This document shows, in pieces, positions 52,036-60,900 of a DNA stretch of 64,000 nt. The position numbers and the translations under genes are program-made. The stretch comes from Paenibacillus sp. OV219 (GTDB taxonomy: Bacteria; Bacillota; Bacilli; Paenibacillales; Paenibacillaceae): NCBI RefSeq assembly GCF_900110075.1, contig NZ_FOCJ01000001.1:1-64000 (forward strand), written 5' to 3'. The notes beneath the pieces are model-generated. The model worked only from the letters and a program-made list of their open reading frames with translations. It searched no databases and was not told the origin of the DNA. Each line of letters opens with the position of its first letter. Positions within the stretch are counted from its first letter, which is position 1.

Positions 52036-53808
52036 ATGAGTACGAAGACAGATTGGATTCAGGCTGGCAACGTCGCAGAATTGCGGGAAAAGGGTGCTAC
52101 CGTCGTTCGAGGTGGAATTGCAGTCTTCTCCCATGAAAATCAAATCTTCGCCGTCGATAACCGCTGTCCGCATCTCGGTTTTCCGCTGCATATGGGCAGC
52201 TTGTGCGATGGAATCTTAACCTGCCACTGGCATCATGCTCGGTTTGACGTATGCAGCGGTGGGACGCTTGACCCTTGGGCGGACGATGTGCCGTCTTATG
52301 AGGTGAAGATTGAAGACGAGCAAGTCTATGTGAATCCGCGACCGAGATCGGCGAATCATATCGAGAAATACAAAGAGCGGTTAATGGAAGGGCTGCAGCA
52401 AAATATTAGCATCGTCATCGCCAAAGCCGTCGTAGGTCTCGTTGAAGCGAATGTGCCCGATGCAGAAATCGCGCGGATTGGCATTCAGTTCGGCACCGAG
52501 AACGGCAATGGATGGAACTCAGGTCTCACGATACTGACCGCAATGGTCCGGATTATTCCGAAGCTCGATAAGCAGGGACGGATATTGGCGCTCTATCAGG
52601 GGCTTGTTCATGTTGCACGGAACAGTTCTGGCCGAAGCAGCCGCCATCTGCTAGGAGCGCTTCCGTCAGCGGACGTATCCTTCGATAGACTGGCTGGTTG
52701 GTACCGCAATTGCATCGAAGTGCGGGATACGCAAGGGGCGGAGAAGCTGGTTGTTACCGCGATTGAAAAAGGGATGAGTGTGGAGCGGATCGCGGATATG
52801 ATGCTCATCGCGGCAACGGACCATTTCTATCTCGACGGCGGGCATGTGTTCGACTTCCATAACAAGGCGTTCGAAGCGCTGGAGCTTGCTGGGGACGGAC
52901 AAGAGAAGCGAATCCTGACATCACTTCTGCATATGATGGGCAATCCGACTCGAAGCGAGGAACAGCACCATTGGCAGGCGCCGGTTAACCTGGTCGAGCC
53001 GATTCAAGAAGCGGTGAGGCAGCTGGCGGAGCGAGGTGCTGGTGCAGGCGAGAACGCGGGCAATGGAGAAGGAGTGAAGGCGAATCAGGATGAGGGGTTC
53101 ATCCTGGAACAGCTGCTTAGTGAACAGCCGCTCCAGACGATTGAGCTTGTGAAGAACCTGCTGCTCTCCGGCATGCCGCCGGCGCAGCTGGCACAGCTCG
53201 TGACGCTTGCCGCAGTGGAGCGGGTCGTACGCTTCCATACGCAGAACGACTTTCGCGATTGGGTCGCGGTTCTGCATACGTTCACGTACGCGCATGCCGT
53301 ACATGAGCGGCTGCTGCACTCGGAAGAACCGCTGCTGCAACGGGCGATCTTCCACGGGGCGATCAGCGTCTATCTCGATCGCTTCTTGAATGTTCCGGCG
53401 GCGAAGCGTCCGAAGGTGGTGGCTGGCAGCGGGGAGGCAACGGCTGTGCCGGGTACGGAGGAGCTGCTGCAGCTCCTCGATCAGCGTCAGCAGGTCGATC
53501 GCGCGGCACAATGGGCGGCGGATTATATTGCGCGCGGCGGAGAAGTAGCGGCGCTGCTGAACACGCTTGGCGCAGCGTTGCTTCGAGAGGATGCGGAGTT
53601 CCATACGTTCCAAATGTACGAGGCGGCTGTAGCGGAATATGAGCGCTGGTCAGTAAGGCAGGATGCTTTTGCGCTTCGTGCTCAGGAGACGATGCTGCTA
53701 GCATGTACGCGTTACCTGGCAGCACACGCTCCGACAGCTCGCGAGCTCCCGCATACGGCGCAGATCGCGTGGCGGCTGCATCGAGGCGAGCGATTGTTCG
53801 AGGAGTAA
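52036..53808 (+). CDS. Rieske [2Fe-2S] domain protein with a large helical extension
   Basis: 590 aa. The N-terminal ~100 residues are a Rieske domain with both ligand motifs: C44-P-H46 in NRCPHLGFPLHMG and C63-x2-H66 in LTCHWHHARFD. A typical ferredoxin-like Rieske has only ~110 residues; here ~480 helical residues follow (HLLGALPSADVSFDRLAGWY, then helical repeats at 165-580) with no known fold recognised. The cluster would pass electrons to a partner. It belongs to the MFS gene's operon and is followed by a terminator. The role of the extension is unknown. Confidence 0.85.
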   Translation: MSTKTDWIQAGNVAELREKGATVVRGGIAVFSHENQIFAVDNRCPHLGFPLHMGSLCDGILTCHWHHARFDVCSGGTLDPWADDVPSYEVKIEDEQVYVNPRPRSANHIEKYKERLMEGLQQNISIVIAKAVVGLVEANVPDAEIARIGIQFGTENGNGWNSGLTILTAMVRIIPKLDKQGRILALYQGLVHVARNSSGRSSRHLLGALPSADVSFDRLAGWYRNCIEVRDTQGAEKLVVTAIEKGMSVERIADMMLIAATDHFYLDGGHVFDFHNKAFEALELAGDGQEKRILTSLLHMMGNPTRSEEQHHWQAPVNLVEPIQEAVRQLAERGAGAGENAGNGEGVKANQDEGFILEQLLSEQPLQTIELVKNLLLSGMPPAQLAQLVTLAAVERVVRFHTQNDFRDWVAVLHTFTYAHAVHERLLHSEEPLLQRAIFHGAISVYLDRFLNVPAAKRPKVVAGSGEATAVPGTEELLQLLDQRQQVDRAAQWAADYIARGGEVAALLNTLGAALLREDAEFHTFQMYEAAVAEYERWSVRQDAFALRAQETMLLACTRYLAAHAPTARELPHTAQIAWRLHRGERLFEE

Positions 53809-53820
53809 AAAAGAGGAAGG

Positions 53821-53855
53821 CGGTTTTTCACTTTATATAAAGTGGAAGGCCGCCT
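53821..53855. terminator. Bidirectional terminator
   Basis: AAGGCGGTTTTTCACTTTAT / ATAAAGTGGAAGGCCGCCTT forms a strong hairpin with T-run between the Rieske gene and the convergent 81-aa gene. Confidence 0.75.
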
Positions 53856-53862
53856 TTTGCAA

Positions 53863-54108
53863 TCATTCAGCATGAATCTGCTCACCTCGCTCGCATTCTG
53901 AACGATCGGGTTTTGAGGATGTTTTGGCCAGCAGCCATTTGCTTAAATAGCTGGGCAGTTTGAATCTGGCTGCTGGCACTGCTTTTTGTGCTTGCTGTTT
54001 TACATTTGCCTGGCGGATGTGCTCGGAGCTTTGTATATTCCGCGCAAGCTCCTCTTGCTGATACTGCCACAATTTCTCATTTGTGTAAGTGCTATTGTGC
54101 TGTAACAT
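53863..54108 (-). CDS. Small protein, 81 aa
   Basis: ATG at 54108 with GGGGGAAAC upstream. Basic and helical: MLQHNSTYTNEKLWQYQQEE, then a Lys/Gln-rich AKQQAQKAVPAARFKLPSYL. No signal or membrane helix. It could bind nucleic acid or protein; no family is recognised. It is divergent from the SgrR-like gene (about 115 bases between them). Confidence 0.55.
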   Translation of the reverse strand: MLQHNSTYTNEKLWQYQQEELARNIQSSEHIRQANVKQQAQKAVPAARFKLPSYLSKWLLAKTSSKPDRSECERGEQIHAE

Positions 54109-54223
54109 TTTGTTTCCCCCTCTGCTATTTATAGCTTTATTATGCGCTCGCTAAAAGGGGATAAAAAGAGTAGAATCTTCATAACAGACTTCCCCTTTTA
54201 TGACGATTAGGAGGTAATGCGAG

Positions 54224-56056
54224 GTGCACAGCGGAACAGCGGAACGATATTTGGACTTGTATAAGCGGTTTGCAGAGGAATCAAATTCAATCGGCACCCC
54301 TGTTGAAGTCTCGCTCGAAGAGCTTGCAGAGGTGCTCTATTGCACGACGCGCAACGTAAAGCTCGTGCTGCGCAAGATGGAAGAAGAGGGGCTTATCCAG
54401 TGGCTACCGGGACGGGGACGCGGCAACCGGTCACGGCTTATTTTTTTGGTGGAACGGGATGCGAAGTTGCTCGATCTGGCGCGGCAAATGGCACAGCGCG
54501 GCGATTATAAGCTTGCTTTCGAGCTCATTCATAAGCATGGTTCGGGGTCTCATGCGAAGGAACGGTTCGCGGAGTGGCTTGATCAACATTTCGGCTACCG
54601 CGCGGAAGCGGGCGACGGAAAGCTGCCTGTTGATACGCTGCGGATGCCGGTCCAAAATCCGATCATTACGCTCGATCCGGGCGATGTCTATTTTTCGTTC
54701 GATGCACATATGGTCCGGCAAGTATTCGACTGCTTAGTTGAGCTGGATACGGCAACCGGCCGGGTAGTCCCAGCGCTCGCCCATGCTTGGGAATGCAATA
54801 ATGATGCGACGGTATGGCAATTTCATCTGCGTAAAGGCGTTCATTTCCATAATGGACATCCGCTGACGGTGGAGGATGTTTTGTTTACGCTTGAGCGGCT
54901 GCGGTCGGGTAAGTCGCATAGCTGGGTGCTGCGTTCGGTTTTGATGATAGAAGCGGTAGGGCCGCGCACAATCCGCATTGCGCTTGCGAAGCCGAACCGA
55001 ATTTTCCATCGTTTCATGTGCTCGACGACGGCTTCGATTGTACCGAAGGAAGCGGTGCTAAAGGAGGGAGAAGCGTTCTGGCGCAGCCCGGTCGGGACAG
55101 GGCCTTTTATGATTACCGAGTGGAATGAGGACCGGCTTATGCTTGCGGCAAATCCGAGCTACTACCGTGAGAGAGCGCATCTGGATGGCGTCGAGATTGC
55201 CTTTATGCCTCCGGAGCACGGTGTTTCCTCGCGTAAATGCTGGGAGAAGCTGCTGGTGGATCATAACAGCCAAGAGCAGCAACCGGATATGGATTTGGAT
55301 TCGGTCGAGGTTCTCAGCCAAGGCTGTACGCTCATTACTTGGAACATGGGGCGCCAAGGTCCTCAGCAGTCGCCGCTCTTCCGCAAAGCAATCGATCTGC
55401 TGATTGACCGGAAGCGGATGATAGAGGAGCTTGGCGAAGAACGGATGTATCCGGCACACGGATTCCGCCCGGATGAGCATACGCCGTACCGAAGTGTGCG
55501 GTATGATCCTGTTGAAGCGGATATGCTGCTGCGCGCGGCAGGGTACGATGGGACGCCGATTACGTTGTTTGCGGGCAGCAGCTATCGAGGGGATACAGCA
55601 TGGATTCAGGCTCGCTGTGCTGAGCACGGTATCCCGGTCAATATCCAAATCCAGGATGGCATCGACTATAAAAAGCGGAGAAATGTCCAAGAGGCGGATT
55701 GCGTGCTGTACAGCATTGTGCTGGATCAGGACGAGGTGTGTGAGATTGAATCCTACGAGCAGCAAGGCAGCTTCTTAAAGGAGCACCTTCACCCTGAATT
55801 CCGTGAATGGTCCAAGCGTCAAATCGACCTCGCGCTCGCCGCCAAATCGACAGATGAGCGGCGCATCCTGCTCGGACAGATCGAGGAGCGGCTTCGCGAG
55901 GAGACCTATGTGCTGTTCCTCATCCACCGGAAGAACAATGCGGCATACCAGCCGGGGCTGAAAGGCATAACGGTGTCGCCGCTCGGCTGGATCGATTTCA
56001 AGGATGTTTGGGTGCAGAGCGCGGAGAAATCGACTGTCGGTGTCGGGGGCGAATGA
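54224..56056 (+). CDS. SgrR-like protein: HTH + solute-binding domain
   Basis: 610 aa, GTG at 54224 with GGAGGTAATGCGAG upstream. The N-terminal ~110 residues hold a winged-helix region like SgrR (SLEELAEVLYCTTRNVKLVL, then RKMEEEGLIQW). From about residue 145 the SBP_bac_5 (oligopeptide/nickel-binding) fold follows, with signature WQFHLRKGVHFHNGHPLTVED, then VLFTLERL, and DGVEIAFMPPEHG. SgrR-type proteins sense a ligand through the binding domain to control a nearby sugar or peptide transport gene; in Bacillales they often accompany MFS genes, as here (50785). A target is plausible but not shown. Confidence 0.85.
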   Translation: MHSGTAERYLDLYKRFAEESNSIGTPVEVSLEELAEVLYCTTRNVKLVLRKMEEEGLIQWLPGRGRGNRSRLIFLVERDAKLLDLARQMAQRGDYKLAFELIHKHGSGSHAKERFAEWLDQHFGYRAEAGDGKLPVDTLRMPVQNPIITLDPGDVYFSFDAHMVRQVFDCLVELDTATGRVVPALAHAWECNNDATVWQFHLRKGVHFHNGHPLTVEDVLFTLERLRSGKSHSWVLRSVLMIEAVGPRTIRIALAKPNRIFHRFMCSTTASIVPKEAVLKEGEAFWRSPVGTGPFMITEWNEDRLMLAANPSYYRERAHLDGVEIAFMPPEHGVSSRKCWEKLLVDHNSQEQQPDMDLDSVEVLSQGCTLITWNMGRQGPQQSPLFRKAIDLLIDRKRMIEELGEERMYPAHGFRPDEHTPYRSVRYDPVEADMLLRAAGYDGTPITLFAGSSYRGDTAWIQARCAEHGIPVNIQIQDGIDYKKRRNVQEADCVLYSIVLDQDEVCEIESYEQQGSFLKEHLHPEFREWSKRQIDLALAAKSTDERRILLGQIEERLREETYVLFLIHRKNNAAYQPGLKGITVSPLGWIDFKDVWVQSAEKSTVGVGGE

Positions 56057-56082
56057 ACGCTGAGCGTCAGAAATGAACGAGT

Positions 56083-56246
56083 GAAAGTCGACTGAGAGAA
56101 CTGAGAGAACTGAGAGAGCACATACGTGCTCTCAGCATCCAAAATGCGCCGAAAGTCGGCTGAGAGAACAAATATGACCTCTCAGCGCCGAAGTTCAACA
56201 AACTAACCAATATTCTGAGGCTGAGAGAGCACATACGTGCTCTCAG
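56083..56246. repeat. CTGAGAG hairpin repeats, period ~111 bp
   Basis: CTGAGAGAGCACATACGTGCTCTCAG, a perfect palindrome, occurs at 56110-56135 and again at 56221-56246. The ~85 bases following each are similar (ATCCAAAATGCrCCGAA...). Three decamer copies of ACTGAGAGAA lie at about 56090-56110. Non-coding. Confidence 0.8.
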
Positions 56247-56298
56247 CATCCAAAATGCACCGAATGTGTGCTGTGTGAACAAATATGGCCTATCCGCC

Positions 56299-56715
56299 TC
56301 AAACCGGCCGCAGCCCTTCCAGCTCCGGCAGCAGCGTCACGCTCTCCTGTTGGTTCGGATCGGTGCGGGCGATCACGGCTGAGCATGGCTCGGTATCGGA
56401 GACGTTATACGTCAAATGCGGGACACCGGCTGGGATGTACAGGAATTGCCCTGCCTCCACCTCGACATACTGCTCGAGCTGCTCCCCGTGCCACATGGCT
56501 GCTTTTCCACGGAGCACATAGATCGCCGTCTCGTGATCTTGATGCAGATGCGCTTTGCTGCGTCCGCCTGGCGGTATGGTCAGCAGATGCATACAGATTC
56601 CCCTCGAGCCTGTGCTCTCTGCTGAGATAGCCTCCATATAATCAAATCCTTGGTTTCCCTGGCTCTCACTCGTCATACGGATCACTTTGCATCCTGGTCC
56701 CGGAACGTTACTCAT
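56299..56715 (-). CDS. Cupin-domain protein
   Basis: 138 aa; ATG at 56715, with GGGGAGGCG upstream. A conserved cupin barrel with KAHLHQDHETAIYVLRGKA and the second half HLTYNVSDTEP. The first motif has His-x3-His-Glu as metal ligands and the second contributes the last His. Binds a metal and an unknown small ligand. Confidence 0.85.
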   Translation of the reverse strand: MSNVPGPGCKVIRMTSESQGNQGFDYMEAISAESTGSRGICMHLLTIPPGGRSKAHLHQDHETAIYVLRGKAAMWHGEQLEQYVEVEAGQFLYIPAGVPHLTYNVSDTEPCSAVIARTDPNQQESVTLLPELEGLRPV

Positions 56716-56895
56716 GCAGCACGCCTCCCCGTATAAATAACAATGCTTCTCCTAACATATTCCACATTTTAGAAAACTCGACCTCCAACCAGACCACCCA
56801 AAACTTCCCTAAATTTCCGCAACGTACACAGGACTTCCCCCTGTACAAGCGAATAGAAATAGCAGCCATCCCAAAATGTGAATGGAGCTGAATCC

Positions 56896-57447
56896 ATGAC
56901 CAGACTAGTAGTCGTCACAGTAGGCGTAACCCATAGCGGTAAGTCTACTTTCGCCCGAGCATTAGAGCATCAGCTGCCAAATTCAGTTGTGGTCGACCAG
57001 GACAACCATGCGGAGTTCATCAACTCCTACTACATGAAACTTAGGCCAAAGGATGGCCCGCCTCAGCTCAAATATGCCGTTACCCAAACGATAGTAAATT
57101 ACGCGATCCATCAGACCAATCTCCATCTCATCCTCTGCAACTCCAATCGGGACCGAGAAGGAAGGGAGCAGCTTCTGAAGCATTTTCAGAATGAGGGCTT
57201 CATCACCGTACTGGTCGAATTTGATCTCCCAGATCATATCCTCCAGCAGCGAGTGGCGAACAGCGAGCGCAGCAAAAAGATTTTCCGGTCTGCCTCATCA
57301 TTCGAGGAGGTGCTCCGAAGGCAGCAAGCAGATCCACACAACGTCGCCATGAATAAGCCTACAGCTGAAGAGGCTGATTTTATGTACACGATACGGTCCA
57401 CTGACGATGTGCAATCCGTCATTCAGCAGATTATCCGAATTTTTTGA
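56896..57447 (+). CDS. P-loop kinase/ATPase, AAA_33-like
   Basis: 183 aa from the ATG at 56896 (GGAGCTGAATCC upstream; an upstream GTG 56878 is less likely). Walker A is VTVGVTHSGKSTFARALEHQ; Walker B-like at HLILCNSNRD; LVEFDLPDHILQQRVANSER is the lid/arginine region. It resembles zeta-toxin-like or polynucleotide-kinase-like P-loop phosphotransferases (AAA_33), probably phosphorylating a small molecule or nucleic acid. Cytoplasmic. No tight operon partner; the riboswitch leader starts about 90 bases downstream. Confidence 0.8.
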   Translation: MTRLVVVTVGVTHSGKSTFARALEHQLPNSVVVDQDNHAEFINSYYMKLRPKDGPPQLKYAVTQTIVNYAIHQTNLHLILCNSNRDREGREQLLKHFQNEGFITVLVEFDLPDHILQQRVANSERSKKIFRSASSFEEVLRRQQADPHNVAMNKPTAEEADFMYTIRSTDDVQSVIQQIIRIF

Positions 57448-57534
57448 AAAGGAGCTGCAGCGAAAACGGCCAAATCCTAGATAGACAACTCTAGTAAAAG
57501 CCAGTATGATGGAACGATGAATTGAATATCGGAT

Positions 57535-57715
57535 CCGTAAAGGTGCAGTCTTGCAACAGCCAAGTGACTGCTTAAAAGGGAAGTTCGGTAATAATCCGAC
57601 GCGGTCCCGCCACTGTAATTGAGGAGCGACTCTAGTAGAATGCCACTGGTTCGTAAGCTGAGCTGGGAAGGTTAGAGAAGCGATGATTCATGAGCCAGGA
57701 GACCTGCCTTTGCGT
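57535..57715 (+). ncRNA. Cobalamin (adenosylcobalamin-type) riboswitch
   Basis: The conserved blocks of the cobalamin aptamer are present in order: AGGTGCAGT (57541), GGGAAGTTCGGT (57578), GACGCGGTCCCGCCACTGTA (57598-57617), TGCCACTGG (57640) and the B12 box GCCAGGAGACCTGCC (57694-57708). It lies about 225 bases upstream of the 57936 gene. The terminator at 57834 makes it a transcription-terminating switch: with cobalamin bound, expression of the downstream surface proteins should stop. Confidence 0.95.
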
Positions 57716-57833
57716 GAGTGTTTACCAATTCTTCGGGAGGTGAGAATTGGAAGCGGAAGCTTGGCACATTGCTGTCAGCTTTATTTTGTTTGCGCTGCGT
57801 TCGATTAGCGCTTCTTCGCCGCCTGCATGTAAA

Positions 57834-57857
57834 GCCGCCCACTAGGGCGGCTTTTTT
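57834..57857 (+). terminator. Riboswitch expression-platform terminator
   Basis: GCCGCCC-ACTA-GGGCGGC followed by seven T residues, 78 bases before the ATG of the cobalamin-controlled gene. Confidence 0.85.
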
Positions 57858-57935
57858 TGTCTTCTCCGATCGTCTCTGACGATTCGGGATCCGCGCTATA
57901 TCAATTCGACTATTATGTTCAGGGAGAGTGAAGGT

Positions 57936-60900
57936 ATGCAGGCATCAATATCCGAGCAGGCAATTCGCAGGAAAGGGATCAGGAAGCAGTTGCTCGTGCA
58001 ACTGCGAGCACTGCTGCTGGCACTAGCAATGCTCGCAGCTTGTTTCGTGCAGCCGTTGGCAGCTTTTGCAGAGGATGCACCGTCGCAATCGCAGTTGGAT
58101 TCGGATTCGGAATCTCAGTCTCAGACTCAGTCGCAGTCGCAGTCACAGGCAACTACAACAGATTCACTACTGCAGGACGTTGAAGCAGCAATCCAATCAG
58201 CGGCGCTGACGGTTCAGAGTCGCACAACAATTGACGATTGGCAAGCGGTTGGATTGTCGAAATTAAACAAACCACTTCCGAGCAGCTACATCCCAGCGCT
58301 CTACAAGAAGCTGATTGCGGCCAATGGGACGTTCACCCTCGTAACCGATTATGAGCGGACGGTCATTGGACTTACAGCTGCTCATCAGGATGCTACGAAG
58401 TTCGCGGGCTACAATCTGATCGAGGGCATCTACAACAGCCCAAGCATGTTGAATCAAGGGCTGAACGGGCCGCTCTACGCGCTCATTGCGCTGGACAGCG
58501 GAAGCTACCAAGTGCCAACGGATGCACTGTGGACGCGCGATATGCTCATCGCAGCAATCATCGCGAAACAGAAGGCTGACGGCGGCTTCGCGCTTGGCAA
58601 TGGCGCCAGCGATCCGGATATAACAGGGATGACGCTCATTGCACTGGCGCCTTATGCCGAGCAGGATGCGGTAACAGTGGCTGTTGACGGAGCGGTCAAT
58701 TGGCTGAATGAGCATCAGCAGGCGAATGGCGGCTACTTGTCCTATGGACAGGATGCGAGCGAAAGCGTCTCGCAAGCGATCATCGGACTTACGTCAAACG
58801 GGATTGATCCGACGGAGAGCCGGTTTACGAAGAACGGAGTCAATCTGATTCAGAAGCTGCTCTCTTTCCGACAAACAGACGGCAGTTTCTCGCATACGCC
58901 AACAGGCTCGGCGAACGGTATGGCGACAGAACAAGCGCTGCAGGCACTCATTGCCTATGATTCTTTTGCCAAAGCTGCGGACCGTCTCTATGACTTCGGC
59001 GCTCGGCAGGCGTATGGCTGGCCGACCGACTGGATTCTTGGCGTGGGCAACTGGTGGGACAGGGAATGGCAAGCGATTGCCGTTATTCGTGCCGGGCATG
59101 AAGTACCGTCCACCTACTTGACCGCAGTTGATAGTTTCCTAGATTTTATGAAGCAGTATCCTCAGTATTCACTTGTTACCGACTACGAGCGGATCGTTAT
59201 GGCATTGTCTGCCTTGCATGTGGATGCAGCGGATTATGCGGGCATGAATGTGGTCGAACAGATCTATAACAGCAGTGTCATGGAGGCGCAAGGTCTGAAC
59301 GGACCTATATTCGCGCTGCTTGCGCTCGATAGCGGCGAGTATAGCACGCCGTCTGATGCGGTGTGGAATCGGGATAGGCTGCTTACTGCCATACTCGCTA
59401 AGCAAAATGCCGACGGTGGCTTCGCTTTAACTGGAGATGTCAGCGATCCGGACATTACTGCAATGGCGCTGACGGCGCTAGCTCCATATCGAGGACAGGC
59501 GGTTGTCGAGACCGCGGGGCAGAAGGCCGTTAACTGGCTGTCGGCGAACCAGCAATCGAATGGCGGCTATTTGTCCTCCGGCGTAGATTCTAGCGAAGGT
59601 GTCGCGCAAGCGATCATTGCACTTGCTTCGAACGGAATCGACCCGACGAGTACAGCTTTTACGAAGAATGGCATTACACTGCTGGACAAGCTGTTCACCT
59701 ATCTGCAGGCTGACGGTGGTTTCTTGCATGTTATTGATCCGCAAGCAGCTACAGATTTTATGGCAACCGAGCAAGCATCGCAAGCACTTAGCGCTTATGA
59801 AATGTTTGTCCACGACACAGGGAAGCTGTATCAGTTCGGCAAGCCGCAGCCGTTCGTTCAAGTTCAGGTAGAAGGGCCGGAAGGACCGATTGCTTCAGGC
59901 AGGCTAAGCGGAACGAAGGCTCTTGCTTCGCTAGAGGAGCTTTTGCAGCAAAATCAAATTCCGATCACTGTAACGGACTCTCAGTATGGGAAGTATGTCT
60001 CTTCAATTAACTTCGTTGCTGCCGGCAAGTATGGCGGCTACGACGGATGGCTGTTTGACGTGCTCCGTGATGGGAAGTGGAGCTTCCCGGCTGTTGGCAT
60101 GGATGCTTCTGATCTGCAAAAGTCCGACAAGCTCGTCGTCTATTATGGCGGCGATGACACACAGCTCGTCGATTCCGTGCAAGTCACGCCTGCTGTGCCA
60201 AAAGCGGGCGGAGCTTTCCGAGTAACCGTGAAGAAAACCAAGCTCAATTGGAGTGATAGCGGCAGCGAGGTCGTTACTTCAGCAGCCGCTGGTATTCAAG
60301 TGAAGATCGGCAGCGTACAAGCGGAAACGGACGTGAATGGCGTAGCCGTGTTCAGCAGCGGCATTCAATCCGCAGGCACTTATTCGATGGAAATTACAGG
60401 CTATCAAGCGAATAAAGCGCCAAGCGTCGTTCGTACGGTACAATCGCTCACCATTGCCGAGCAGCCGGTCGTACAACCTCCGACGACCAAGTATGTCACC
60501 TTGTCGGTAACAGGCGATGATCAGAAAGGGACTATACTCGCGTCTAAGCAAGTTGCGCTGCAAACAGGCGATACGGCATATTCGGTGCTCACTCGCGAGC
60601 TGCCGGGCAAGGTGCGTTCGATTGGCACGGGGGCGACGCTCTATGTGCAAGGCATCGACGGGTTGAGCGAATTCGACCGCGGCTCGGGCAGCGGATGGAT
60701 GTACTCGGTTAACGGAAGCTTTCCGAATTACAGCGCCGGGCTGTACAAGCTGAAGCAGAATGACGTTGTGGCTTGGCGTTATACGCTTGACCTTGGTGTT
60801 GATTTAGGTCAAGACCCGGGCGACTGGGATCCGCCGAGCGAAGGAACAGGCGGTTCCGGCGGTACTGGCGGAACTGGAGGAAATGGCGATAACGGAGCTG

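Noticed and set aside
57448..57534. Part of the AAA kinase gene or a leader peptide before the riboswitch
   Set aside because: No start codon with ribosome binding site; this is simply the promoter side of the riboswitch leader.
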